Numbered from the stretch's first letter, positions 1-7,338 are shown. The stretch: DNA of 9,619 nucleotides from Leptolinea sp. (GCA_022837205.1 JALHEL010000148.1:1-9619); one strand, 5' to 3'. Numbers and translations are program-made. The notes: generated by a model from the letters alone, not told the origin.

Positions 1-78
1 AATAAGTAAAAAAGAATTATATAAATGTGATTTAATAGTCTTTAAAATATAAGCTTTGGAAATCGAAAAAGGAGGAAT

Positions 79-1782
79 ATGGAAAGGAATATACCACGTG
101 ATGCATCAGAATCTATTGATTTTTATTTACGCACAATTTATTCTGTCTTGCGTTCCAAGTCTGATACGAGAATCAGCGTATTTGAAGAAGCGCATTCCGG
201 AATGGATTCGATGATGCATCCCGATGCTCGATCCGATTTTCCGGATTACAATGCTTTTATCTATAGTATCCTTCGGCTGCCGGAATGTTTGATAAAAGTT
301 CAACGTATTATTCTCGGCCAAAATATTAAAATGTTTGCTGAACAAGGCTATTCCGATATCGAAAAATGGGAAGTAGTCAGTGCGAGAGCAAGACGAAGAT
401 ATTGTCTTTATAACAATTCCGATACATTGGCTTGTTTTATTACCAGCAGATCTGATATCGATGATCTAATTCCGGAAATTACCGCCTTCCAAATTGAATG
501 GAATAAGTTTCATTATCTTTTAATGAAGGTTCCCGATGAATACTTGAAAAATATTGATCCTAAAAACGAAACGGAATATCGTTTTATAGCGGAAGCGATT
601 CTATCTCCGGTGGAAGATCTCAATCGGTTGTATACAATTTGGGGGAAAAAGACAGGGACATGGCTGCTTGAGATGAAAAGGCGTGTCTCTGAGCTGAGAG
701 TTAAGTTATTGGACAGTTCCTCTATCCAATATTCGAGATCAGCTAATAGTTGGATGAAGAATATTTTACAAGAAATGCCTGATATAGTTGATCGGCCGAT
801 ATATTTTGTCTCAAGCAACACGCATAGTATTACCAATATGATCTCGGGATATGCTCTCTCCAAAGAATCCGAATTAATTGATTTTCTGAAAAAAATGGAC
901 GACCAGTCCCTTTTTCATGAATGGGATTTAATCAGCCGAAATAAACTTTCTGCAAAAAAAGAGAATCTTCTTTATTATGTTCTAAAAAAATATCAACAAA
1001 CTCCCGCGGGAGCATACACAGTCAAAGAACAACAGGAAATTGAGAACGAAGGGGGGATATTTCGCATATCCGGATACAATACTTTTGATATTGAGACACA
1101 AATCATTGAATTATCGAAAATAAAAACAGAGAATATTGATCCGCGTATTAAATTGGATAATATCGAAAAATTGAAAAAGAGTGAAGCTATTCTTTTTAAT
1201 ATTGACTATCCGTTAGGCATGACTGCTTTTAATGTTATGACAAAGTTTGCGGAAGAATTTGAAGATGTCCGCGGCATCTACATTATGGGAAAAGCCGCAT
1301 CATTAAATGGAATCTATGGAGATGTCATCATTCCTACCGCGGTTCATGATATTCATTCGCAGAATACCTATCTTTTTCAGAATTGCTTCACGGCTTCTGA
1401 TATTGAACCTTGGTTGGTCTACGGATCTATCTTAGACAATCAACGGGCGGTTTCCGTATTCGGAACTTTTCTTCAAAACCATCGTTTTGTCGAAACTTTA
1501 TATCAGGGCGGATATACGGATATTGAGATGGAAGCCGGACCGTATCTTTCCGCTATTTATGAAATGGTACGGCCGGATCGTCACCCGACAAATGAATTTA
1601 TAACCTTATATAATAATCGTTTTGATTTAGGAATTTTGCATTATGTTTCAGATACTCCGATGAGTAAAGGAAAAAATCTCGGCGCCGGTACACTATCCTA
1701 TTTTGGAATGGATTCGACTTATGCAACTTCTATCGCGATTCTCAGGCGAATATTTACTATCGAAAGTCATTTTATAAAATAG
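79..1782 (+). CDS. Uncharacterised protein with a C-terminal nucleoside phosphorylase/nucleosidase-like domain
   Basis: The 567-residue product is not one I can name securely; it may belong to an uncharacterised DUF family (I think DUF6909, unverified). Residues 1-350 are mostly helical in character, with no signal peptide or membrane segment, so it is probably cytoplasmic. Residues 360-560 follow the nucleoside phosphorylase/MTA-SAH nucleosidase pattern. There is YPLG at 377-380, then a G-x-A-A-S-L stretch (404-409) ending in GDVIIP (414-419) like the family's G-x-A-G-x-L...GDVVIP. EMEA follows at 483-486, like the nucleoside-binding Met-Glu, and Ser524-Asp525 sits where the catalytic Asp of these enzymes lies. 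The fold is inferred from these motifs; substrate is unknown. ATG at 79 is preceded by GGAGG (71-75), only 3 nt away. The next gene begins 37 bp downstream, so the two are probably co-transcribed. The coding assignment is very sure, the fold fairly sure, the function open. Confidence 0.9.
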   Translation: MERNIPRDASESIDFYLRTIYSVLRSKSDTRISVFEEAHSGMDSMMHPDARSDFPDYNAFIYSILRLPECLIKVQRIILGQNIKMFAEQGYSDIEKWEVVSARARRRYCLYNNSDTLACFITSRSDIDDLIPEITAFQIEWNKFHYLLMKVPDEYLKNIDPKNETEYRFIAEAILSPVEDLNRLYTIWGKKTGTWLLEMKRRVSELRVKLLDSSSIQYSRSANSWMKNILQEMPDIVDRPIYFVSSNTHSITNMISGYALSKESELIDFLKKMDDQSLFHEWDLISRNKLSAKKENLLYYVLKKYQQTPAGAYTVKEQQEIENEGGIFRISGYNTFDIETQIIELSKIKTENIDPRIKLDNIEKLKKSEAILFNIDYPLGMTAFNVMTKFAEEFEDVRGIYIMGKAASLNGIYGDVIIPTAVHDIHSQNTYLFQNCFTASDIEPWLVYGSILDNQRAVSVFGTFLQNHRFVETLYQGGYTDIEMEAGPYLSAIYEMVRPDRHPTNEFITLYNNRFDLGILHYVSDTPMSKGKNLGAGTLSYFGMDSTYATSIAILRRIFTIESHFIK

Positions 1783-1819
1783 GATTTTTGAACCAAAATC
1801 TGAATAAAGGATTCTTTTA

Positions 1820-2839
1820 ATGAGTCAAAAAAGTCGATTCATCGTTATTATTTTGATTGTTCTCCTTTTGCTTTTGATCATTTTAATTTATGGCGTTTTT
1901 GTGAATGTTCAATCCGGTGTGGGCTTTCTTTTTATACCGTCAAAGTCTTATACGCCAACCATAACCGCTACACAAACCATTACTCCGACTATAACATTTA
2001 CTCCCAGTAAAACACTCGATTTGAATCTGCTGAAAACAAATGCTGTGAATACATATGTCGCCGGTAATTTGATTCAAACTCAGACCCAATTAAGCATCGC
2101 CACATCAACCGGGACGCCCGATGTTTCTGTTATCAGAACGGAAGCGGTAAACAGAGCGATCACCGAATTGACCGAAACGGAAATGGTTGTAAGGGAAACA
2201 GAAAAGTGGATGCCAAAAATCAATTCAAAAGGATTTACCGAGAAGATTCTCGGTAAAGATCAAAACATAATGGTTCTTATCGATGATGTTTCTCGGCCTT
2301 TTTGGATTGATAAATATGAAGTAACCAATGCATCTTATCAGAAATGTATTAAAGACGGTAACTGCTCAATTACCGATTCCAATGTGGGAGAAGAAATCTC
2401 TCAAGATACGTTTAACTCTTTACCGGTCGTCAATGTATCTTGGAATCACGCAAAAGATTATTGCGAATGGGCAGGGAAAAGACTTCCGACTAAAGATGAA
2501 TGGTTGGAAGCAGCCGGAGTCGATAAGGATTTCCTTTATCCGTGGGGAAAACGAGTAACGGAAGGGATGCCGGTAAACGCAAACGAAGAAAACGGAAAGC
2601 CGGTAGCTGCGGATACCTATCCTGAGGGGTGCAGCTTTTACGGTGTATGTAATTTATTGGGAAATGTATGGGAATGGGTTGCTTCGTCAAATCCGGAGCC
2701 TGATTCCGAGCAGCAATCGATTATGGGCGGCGGATGGCGGACCTTTTCTGGCGATCTGAATAACAGGATTGAAGGGAAAATGAACAAAACAGAATCAGCT
2801 GATGATGTCGGTTTCAGATGTGCGTCGGATATAGAATAA
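1820..2839 (+). CDS. Membrane-anchored formylglycine-generating-enzyme-like (SUMF1/FGE-sulfatase) domain protein
   Basis: The 339-residue product starts with a hydrophobic helix (about residues 7-28) that probably anchors it in the membrane with the rest outside. A Thr/Pro-rich linker follows (about 44-65), a style frequent in Anaerolineae surface proteins. An FGE-sulfatase domain runs from about residue 150 to the end. It shows FWIDKYEVTN (161-170), the LPVVNVSW...WAGKRLPT...W block, YPWG, GNVWEW (281-286), GGGWR (303-307) and DVGFRC near the C-terminus. In true formylglycine-generating enzymes two copper-binding cysteines sit just after the GG(S/G) motif; here those positions hold no Cys. 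It is therefore unlikely to oxidise sulfatase cysteines and may be a binding or structural member of the family. AAAGG at 1806-1810 lies 9 nt before the ATG. It shares a likely transcript with the upstream gene. The domain call is firm; the role is unknown. Confidence 0.92.
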   Translation: MSQKSRFIVIILIVLLLLLIILIYGVFVNVQSGVGFLFIPSKSYTPTITATQTITPTITFTPSKTLDLNLLKTNAVNTYVAGNLIQTQTQLSIATSTGTPDVSVIRTEAVNRAITELTETEMVVRETEKWMPKINSKGFTEKILGKDQNIMVLIDDVSRPFWIDKYEVTNASYQKCIKDGNCSITDSNVGEEISQDTFNSLPVVNVSWNHAKDYCEWAGKRLPTKDEWLEAAGVDKDFLYPWGKRVTEGMPVNANEENGKPVAADTYPEGCSFYGVCNLLGNVWEWVASSNPEPDSEQQSIMGGGWRTFSGDLNNRIEGKMNKTESADDVGFRCASDIE

Positions 2840-2867
2840 GATTGAAAAATTTTGGCATGATTAAAAA

Positions 2868-2907
2868 ATAGAGAGGTTTTGAGAATAATATCCCCCAACC
2901 TCTCTAT
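2868..2907. terminator. Bidirectional intrinsic terminator between convergent genes
   Basis: An 11-bp perfect inverted repeat (2868-2878 with 2897-2907) encloses an 18-nt loop. On the minus strand, coming from malQ, the stem is followed directly by a T run (A run 2863-2868 on the plus strand). On the plus strand a run of seven T (2916-2922) begins 8 nt after the stem. It fits malQ termination best and can also stop the convergent FGE-like gene. Confidence 0.75.
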
Positions 2908-2923
2908 CGATTCGATTTTTTTA

Positions 2924-4465
2924 TTACGGTTTCATATATTTTATGATCGGCCTTTGAATGGGAATTCGATTAATCTCCGGAATTCTATTAAAAATAGTAT
3001 TTAGTTCCCTGATTCTGAAAGCCAATTCCGGAGTTAAATCCGATGGTTTAAATTGATAACACCAATTTCCTTCGGCTTTACCGGGGAAGTTCATTCTTGC
3101 TTCCGGCCCTTGTTGCAAAATATCTTGTAAAGGAGCAATCGCATATACCGCGACTGAACTCCATACGCAGCGAACCATTTTCCATGCGATATCTTCTCCA
3201 TTCGACATAAGGTATCTTCTTGCAAAGTCTTTTTCGGATTCCGGCGCGGTTTGATACCAACCGATTGCGGTGTCGTTATCATGTGTACCCGTATATGCGA
3301 TACAGTTTTGAATATAATTGTGCGGCAAGAAAAGGTTCCTGGCATCATCTGAGAAAGCAAATTGCAGAATTTTCATTCCGGGCAATCCGAATGAATCCCG
3401 TAAATCCACAACATCTTGTGTAATTTCTCCCAGATCCTCAGCGATGATCGGAAGATCACCCAATTCATCCTTCAACTTTTTTAATAGAGCCGATCCCGCC
3501 CCTTCAACCCACCGACCTTTAATTGCGGTTAATTCTCCGGATGGCACTTCCCAATATCCGTTGAACCCCCGGAAATGATCTAATCGGATTAAATCCGCGG
3601 TAAGCAGTGTTGCCTTAATGCGCCGAACCCACCAATCAAAATCGGTTTTTTCATGTTCGGGCCATTTATATAACGGATTTCCCCATAGTTGTCCGGTAGG
3701 TGAAAAATAATCGGGTGGAACTCCGGCAACAACGGTGGGATGCCCTTCTGAATCCAAATAGAATAAATCGGGATTACTCCATACATCCGAACTGTCCATG
3801 GATACAAAAATCGGAATATCTCCGACAATTGTGATTCCTTTTGAATTTGCATATTGTTTAAGTTTTAACCATTGTCTGAAGAATAAGAATTGTCGAAAAG
3901 CGTGACGTTCGATCAACTCGGCATTTTTCTTTGAAAAATCGATAAGTTCCGTTTGATCTCTTTTTCGCAGCCTCTCCGGCCAATCAAGCCAACTATGCCC
4001 ATCTTGTGTATCTTTGATTGCCATGAATAGAGAATAATCTGAAAGCCAATATTGATTTTTCTCTTTGAACTCGATAAATTCCGATTCAAGATTACCAGGA
4101 TGATTTTTGAAGTTTTCGTATACCCGATCAAGAATCTTCAATTTCCATTGAATCGCTTTTCCATAATCTATTCTTGATTCCGGGAAAATGGGACGATCCG
4201 TCAGATCCTCATGAGTCAGATATCCTTCGTCCAGTAATATTGTCGAACTTACAAGGTAGGGATTCCCGGCAAAAGCAGAAAATGACTGATAAGGAGAATC
4301 TCCGTATCCGGTCGGACCGAGAGGCAATATTTGCCAAACCGAGCATTTGGCTGCGGCGAGAAAATCAACCCAATAGAAAGCTTGAGGGCCGAGATCACCG
4401 ATTCCATCCAGGCTCGGAAAACTGGTGGGGTGGAGCAAGATTCCGGACGAACGTTCAAGATTCAT
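2924..4465 (-). CDS. malQ: 4-alpha-glucanotransferase (amylomaltase, GH77)
   Basis: The 513-residue product is the usual length for a bacterial cytoplasmic amylomaltase. Such enzymes move alpha-1,4-glucan segments between acceptors and release glucose during maltodextrin or glycogen turnover. Visible family signatures are GILLHPTSFPS (8-18), LPLGPTGYGDSPYQ (47-60) and IRLDHFRGF (293-301) with the nucleophile Asp296. The acid/base Glu343 lies in IAEDLG, and YTGTHDND (391-398) holds the third catalytic Asp396. All three catalytic acids are present, so the enzyme should be active. The ATG at 4465 has GAGG about 8 nt upstream. It lies 28 bp after the end of glgA and is probably the last gene of a cinA-glgA-malQ transcript, closed by the hairpin at 2868-2907. 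Confidence 0.97.
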   Translation of the reverse strand: MNLERSSGILLHPTSFPSLDGIGDLGPQAFYWVDFLAAAKCSVWQILPLGPTGYGDSPYQSFSAFAGNPYLVSSTILLDEGYLTHEDLTDRPIFPESRIDYGKAIQWKLKILDRVYENFKNHPGNLESEFIEFKEKNQYWLSDYSLFMAIKDTQDGHSWLDWPERLRKRDQTELIDFSKKNAELIERHAFRQFLFFRQWLKLKQYANSKGITIVGDIPIFVSMDSSDVWSNPDLFYLDSEGHPTVVAGVPPDYFSPTGQLWGNPLYKWPEHEKTDFDWWVRRIKATLLTADLIRLDHFRGFNGYWEVPSGELTAIKGRWVEGAGSALLKKLKDELGDLPIIAEDLGEITQDVVDLRDSFGLPGMKILQFAFSDDARNLFLPHNYIQNCIAYTGTHDNDTAIGWYQTAPESEKDFARRYLMSNGEDIAWKMVRCVWSSVAVYAIAPLQDILQQGPEARMNFPGKAEGNWCYQFKPSDLTPELAFRIRELNTIFNRIPEINRIPIQRPIIKYMKP

Positions 4466-4493
4466 GAAAAGACCTCACTTATAACCGAAATAA

Positions 4494-5129
4494 TTAACTC
4501 TTTGTATCTATAGAAAGCAACGAATTATACAGCGAAAAATATTCGAGTGCTTGTTTGTCCCAAGAAAAATCCTGGTTCATCGCACGAATTTGTATTTGTT
4601 TCCAGTTTTCCCTATCATAAAAATACTCTATCGCACGTCTCATAGCCCATTCGGTCCCGCCTATATCCGCATTTTCGAATAAGAATCCTGTATAATCGTT
4701 CGGGAAGTCAAACGGATCTTTTATTGTATCTTTTAATCCGCCGGTAGCGCATGCGATTGGAATACAGCCGTATAACATACTGATCATTTGCGTGATTCCG
4801 CAAGGTTCATATCTGGAGGGCATTAATAACATATCTCCTCCCGCATACATTTTTCTGGAGAGCTTTTCATCAAAACGGATAATCGCTCGCACTCTGTCCG
4901 GAAATTGATTTTCCAAATCGATACAAGCGCGTTGAACAGCTTCCTCGCCGGTACCGAGGAAAATAGCTTGCCAATTCAAATCATTCATTTGATTCAAAGC
5001 TTGAATTGCCAAATCAATTCCTTTTTGAAAAGTCATACGTCCAACCATGACAAACAAGGGAATATTTTGATCTTGCTGCTTGAAGGTGCTGCTTATTGGC
5101 GAAACGATTTTCAAAATGATTGACATCAA
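4494..5129 (-). CDS. glgA: Glycogen synthase C-terminal fragment (GT1-like nucleotide-sugar binding domain)
   Basis: The frame is open from 5132; the first possible start is TTG at 5129 followed by ATG, neither with a convincing ribosome binding site, so independent translation is doubtful. Residues before about 22 are the out-of-frame shadow of the N-terminal half. Genuine glycogen synthase sequence begins with NIPLFVMVGRMTFQKG (22-37), including the Arg31 and Lys36 equivalents of the phosphate-contacting pair. SRYEPCGITQM (105-115) carries the catalytic Glu108, and ATGGLKDTI (128-136) follows. The C-terminus is complete with the usual family tail. The piece would complete the fragment ending at 5014 if the frame were restored. 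Confidence 0.75.
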   Translation of the reverse strand: MMSIILKIVSPISSTFKQQDQNIPLFVMVGRMTFQKGIDLAIQALNQMNDLNWQAIFLGTGEEAVQRACIDLENQFPDRVRAIIRFDEKLSRKMYAGGDMLLMPSRYEPCGITQMISMLYGCIPIACATGGLKDTIKDPFDFPNDYTGFLFENADIGGTEWAMRRAIEYFYDRENWKQIQIRAMNQDFSWDKQALEYFSLYNSLLSIDTKS

Positions 5130-5952
5130 AATTCATATAAACGGAATGATCTGTAGCCGGATTCCATTGATCCATCATTATGCCGTTCAATATTCCGGAT
5201 AATTTGTATTTATGATTTCTCAGAAATGTTTGATATCCGCATCCGAAAGCTTCCGTCGTAATTTCTTCAGCATACGTTTTTGAAACAGTACTGATATGAT
5301 CAGCCGAATCCAAACCGATAGCCATTGGTAAATTCCTCAAATAATCCGGAAAATCAAGATCAAATGCAGGTCGGATATCATACAGATCCAAAATGTCAGA
5401 ATGATCTCCCCCTGAATAAGGAAGATTGTGGATGGTGTAAAGAGATTTTGTCCGAGAGAAAAAGGGATCAAAGCTCCTATTCTGGGCAAGTAGTTTTACG
5501 GTCAACGCCGTATGCCAATCGTGCGCGTGAATAATATCCGGTTTCCAATTAATTTTTCGACAAAATTCAAAAGCCACTACCGAAAAGAAAGCATATTTTT
5601 CAAGATCTCTATGGGTATTGCTGCTGTAAACACCCGTATTCCGGATCGGCATGCCGTCGATTAAATAAATCGGTACCTCTGTATTTAATGCTTTTGATAA
5701 GTAAACATCCTTGAAGCCCCGTCTGGATTGAATTTTATAGTTTAAAAGCCATTCAGTCGGCCAATTCTTCTGTTTAATTTGATCATGATAAGGAATAACA
5801 ACGCGAATATCTATTTCGGTTCGGTCAATTTTTTCTTTGGGAAGTTTTTTTAATGCGATCGGTAAAGTTCCACCGACATCTCCCAGACCGCCGACCTTGA
5901 TTAAAGGATCAGCTTCCGAAATCAGAAAAAGGATATTTAATTTCTTTGCCAT
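5014..5952 (-). CDS. glgA: Glycogen synthase N-terminal fragment (GT5 catalytic domain)
   Basis: This 312-residue frame holds the N-terminal Rossmann-like domain of a GT5 synthase. KVGGLGDV (19-26) is the ADP-glucose-contacting lysine-glycine motif (KTGGL in E. coli). IIHAHDWHT (140-148), TIHNLPYSGG (173-182) and SGILNGI...WNPATD (252-267) are further family blocks. Residues 286-291 (NKQHLQ) match the conserved N-K-x-x-L-Q; the roughly 20 residues after it look unlike the family and end at a stop, the sign of reading the wrong frame. The ATG at 5952 gives the family's usual N-terminus, but the ribosome binding site is weak. On its own this piece lacks the nucleotide-binding domain and should be inactive. 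Confidence 0.8.
   Translation of the reverse strand: MAKKLNILFLISEADPLIKVGGLGDVGGTLPIALKKLPKEKIDRTEIDIRVVIPYHDQIKQKNWPTEWLLNYKIQSRRGFKDVYLSKALNTEVPIYLIDGMPIRNTGVYSSNTHRDLEKYAFFSVVAFEFCRKINWKPDIIHAHDWHTALTVKLLAQNRSFDPFFSRTKSLYTIHNLPYSGGDHSDILDLYDIRPAFDLDFPDYLRNLPMAIGLDSADHISTVSKTYAEEITTEAFGCGYQTFLRNHKYKLSGILNGIMMDQWNPATDHSVYMNFDVNHFENRFANKQHLQAARSKYSLVCHGWTYDFSKRN
5074..5094. repeat. glgA: Two 8-bp direct repeats at the glgA frame break
   Basis: TGCTGCTT (plus strand) occurs at 5074-5081 and again at 5087-5094, an offset of 13 bp, exactly in the segment where the glgA frame changes. Loss of one 13-bp unit (3n+1) by slipped-strand pairing would bring both halves of glgA into one frame, though with a shorter linker and without the conserved HLQ. 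The repeat is seen directly; its role in the break is inference. Confidence 0.6.
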
Positions 5953-5994
5953 GAATCATTCCAGTTCATCTTTTGTTTGGAATTAATTTATTAT

Positions 5995-7146
5995 CTATAT
6001 TATAGCCTTACGAATCATTTCAAAGGCAGATAAAACCGTTTGATCAACTGAAAATGTCAGTGAATTATAGTTTCTTTCCGCATATTCTTCTTTTCGATTT
6101 GTTCGAAGATATATTTCCGAACGAATAAAAGAATCAGAAATCGGAAAAATCGCACAAATAAGTAACGGTGAATCCGAATCAATCTCCATTTTGCTTTTTA
6201 TATTCTGTACATGATCTCGAAAAGAAAAGGACATATCCGGCATTTCTTGAACAGAGGAAGTTTGTATTGAACTTGGTGATAAGGCCTTGGTAATTGCGCC
6301 TCCCGTGCCATATTCAATGACATTCAGTTTTACGTAATTTCGCGTAATCATACGATTTACGACTTCGGGAAGGGTTTCATCATCCACACCGAAAATGTTA
6401 TCCCCCAAACGGTTACGCACCTCAGTTTCAAAATCATTTAATAGCCGTTCGGCTTCGGCTTTCGTTTTTCCTTTGGCTGTTATTCTCAGATCGATAATTC
6501 CTTGTTTGGCGGATAAGCCTAAAGTCGGATTGGAAGATTTTTCTAAATCTCCGACAAATTCGTCCATAACGGATTCACCCAAGCCAAAAGTATGGAGTGT
6601 CTTAACGAGAATACTATCCTGTGTCGGAAAATATTTAAGCAACAAATCCGTTCCGCTATGCTCGATCAGGTACCTCATTTCGGCCGGAACACCCGGAAGA
6701 CTGAGAACAAGTTTTGAGTCTTTATAAACATAGAAAGCCGGAGCGGTCCCTACCGGATTGGGTATTGCGATCGCTAATTCGGGTATATAAGCTTGACGGA
6801 TATTGTTCTCGGAAACAGATCTACCCATTTTATCAAAATAATTGCGTATATCCATCCATAATTCTTCTTTAAATTCAGTTTTACAACCAAAAGCCATAGC
6901 GACAGCGTCCCGAGTAGGGTCGTCGACCGTAGGGCCAAGCCCGCCGGTTGTAATCACAATATCCGACCGTTCTAATGACTCTTGAATAGTTGATGCGATT
7001 CTTTTGGGGTTATCACCGATCAGAGTGGTGCGAAATACATCAAACCCGAGATCACGCAGTTTCCTCAACAGATAAAAAGTATTTGTATCCTGTGTTTCAC
7101 CCAATAAAAGTTCGGACCCGATCGCAATTATTTCTACATTTGGCAT
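5995..7146 (-). CDS. cinA: CinA-like protein with intact COG1058 domain and degenerate NMN-deamidase domain
   Basis: The 383-residue product matches the competence/damage-inducible CinA family. The N-terminal MoCF/COG1058 domain (about 1-170), linked in some members to ADP-ribose or NMN recycling, shows AIGSELLLGE (8-17), TTGGLGPTVDDPTRD (66-80) and LSLPGVPAEM (148-157). A KH-like middle domain runs to about 255. The C-terminal PncC-type domain, which removes the amide from nicotinamide mononucleotide, is eroded: the signature E-S-C-T-G-G reads E-Y-G-T-G-G (278-283), so the conserved Ser is lost. Later family glycine-rich blocks are absent, and the domain is about 110 residues instead of roughly 150. 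The whole protein is shorter than the usual 410-420. NMN deamidase activity is therefore doubtful. AAAGGAG (7151-7157 on the minus strand) lies 4 nt before the ATG. It is probably the first gene of the cinA-glgA-malQ transcript. Confidence 0.93.
   Translation of the reverse strand: MPNVEIIAIGSELLLGETQDTNTFYLLRKLRDLGFDVFRTTLIGDNPKRIASTIQESLERSDIVITTGGLGPTVDDPTRDAVAMAFGCKTEFKEELWMDIRNYFDKMGRSVSENNIRQAYIPELAIAIPNPVGTAPAFYVYKDSKLVLSLPGVPAEMRYLIEHSGTDLLLKYFPTQDSILVKTLHTFGLGESVMDEFVGDLEKSSNPTLGLSAKQGIIDLRITAKGKTKAEAERLLNDFETEVRNRLGDNIFGVDDETLPEVVNRMITRNYVKLNVIEYGTGGAITKALSPSSIQTSSVQEMPDMSFSFRDHVQNIKSKMEIDSDSPLLICAIFPISDSFIRSEIYLRTNRKEEYAERNYNSLTFSVDQTVLSAFEMIRKAII
5998..6011 (-). promoter_or_regulatory. 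Copy 1 of a 14-nt repeat with a TATAAT, before glgA
   Basis: On the minus strand the sequence GTAAGGCTATAATA holds a perfect -10 hexamer (5999-6004) at the end of cinA, about 46 nt before the glgA start. An identical 14-mer precedes cinA at 7238-7251. No convincing -35 hexamer stands at 16-18 bp, so promoter activity is only a possibility. Confidence 0.25.
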
Positions 7147-7237
7147 ATTGCTCCTTTGAATCGGAGTGGTACTGAAATAAATTTTTATAAAACATATCGC
7201 TGTCGAATAGAAGTCGCTTGATTATTAACAGCGGTCT

Positions 7238-7251
7238 TATTATAGCCTTAC
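7238..7251 (-). promoter_or_regulatory. Copy 2 of the 14-nt repeat, candidate -10 element for cinA
   Basis: The same GTAAGGCTATAATA (minus strand) lies about 92 nt before the cinA start, in the intergenic region where an operon promoter is expected. The hexamer TATAAT is at 7239-7244; the -35 position is poor. The position makes this copy a better promoter candidate than the one at 5998-6011. Confidence 0.35.
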
Positions 7252-7332
7252 CGAAACGAAACAGGTTTTTATGACTCATGATTGATGATTATTTTGAAGT
7301 AGAATTTCGAGATTCGAATACTCTTTACAAGG

Positions 7333-7338
7333 TATAAT
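7333..7338 (+). promoter_or_regulatory. Candidate -10 hexamer for the 76-residue orphan gene
   Basis: A perfect TATAAT lies 60 nt before the ATG at 7399 within the divergent intergenic region (7147-7398). No good -35 hexamer is at the usual spacing, so the call rests on the -10 and position only. The predicted leader would be about 50 nt. Confidence 0.35.

Larger units (their letters stand above)
4494..5952 (-). pseudogene. glgA: Glycogen synthase (GT5), reading frame broken by a frameshift
   Basis: Together the two frames encode a whole glycogen/starch synthase of roughly 485 residues, the normal family length. The enzyme adds glucose from ADP-glucose to the growing alpha-1,4-glucan. The N-terminal part (from ATG 5952) is in one frame, open to a TGA at 5014-5016. 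The C-terminal part is in the frame shifted by +1, open from 5132 to the stop at 4494. Homology changes frame between NKQHLQ (codons ending at 5080) and IPLFVMVGRM (codons starting at 5063). Restoring one frame needs 3n+2 bases added or 3n+1 removed. Adding 14 nt would restore the roughly 10-residue linker seen in E. coli GlgA between these motifs, so a small deletion is the simplest explanation. A sequencing or assembly error remains possible, and programmed frameshifting is less likely. The gene lies between cinA and malQ on the same strand. Confidence 0.85.

Noticed and set aside
1..78. Promoter for the first gene (TATAAG at 48-53)
   Set aside because: The -10 is imperfect, no -35 stands at the right spacing, and in such AT-rich sequence the match is not informative.
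1784..1802. AT-rich inverted repeat between the first two genes
   Set aside because: Mostly A-T pairs with a bulge and no T run; not enough for a terminator or regulatory hairpin.
4174..4467. 97-codon open frame on the plus strand inside malQ
   Set aside because: It lies antisense to a firm amylomaltase gene, has no ribosome binding site or recognisable motif, and is a reading-frame shadow.
5014..5132. Programmed +1 ribosomal frameshift in glgA
   Set aside because: There is no stop or rare-codon slippery site at the junction like that of prfB, and the short linker fits a deletion better; kept only as an alternative in the finding.
7097..7279. 60-codon minus-strand frame overlapping the start of cinA
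   Set aside because: No ribosome binding site, no family resemblance, and it covers the probable promoter region and the real cinA start.
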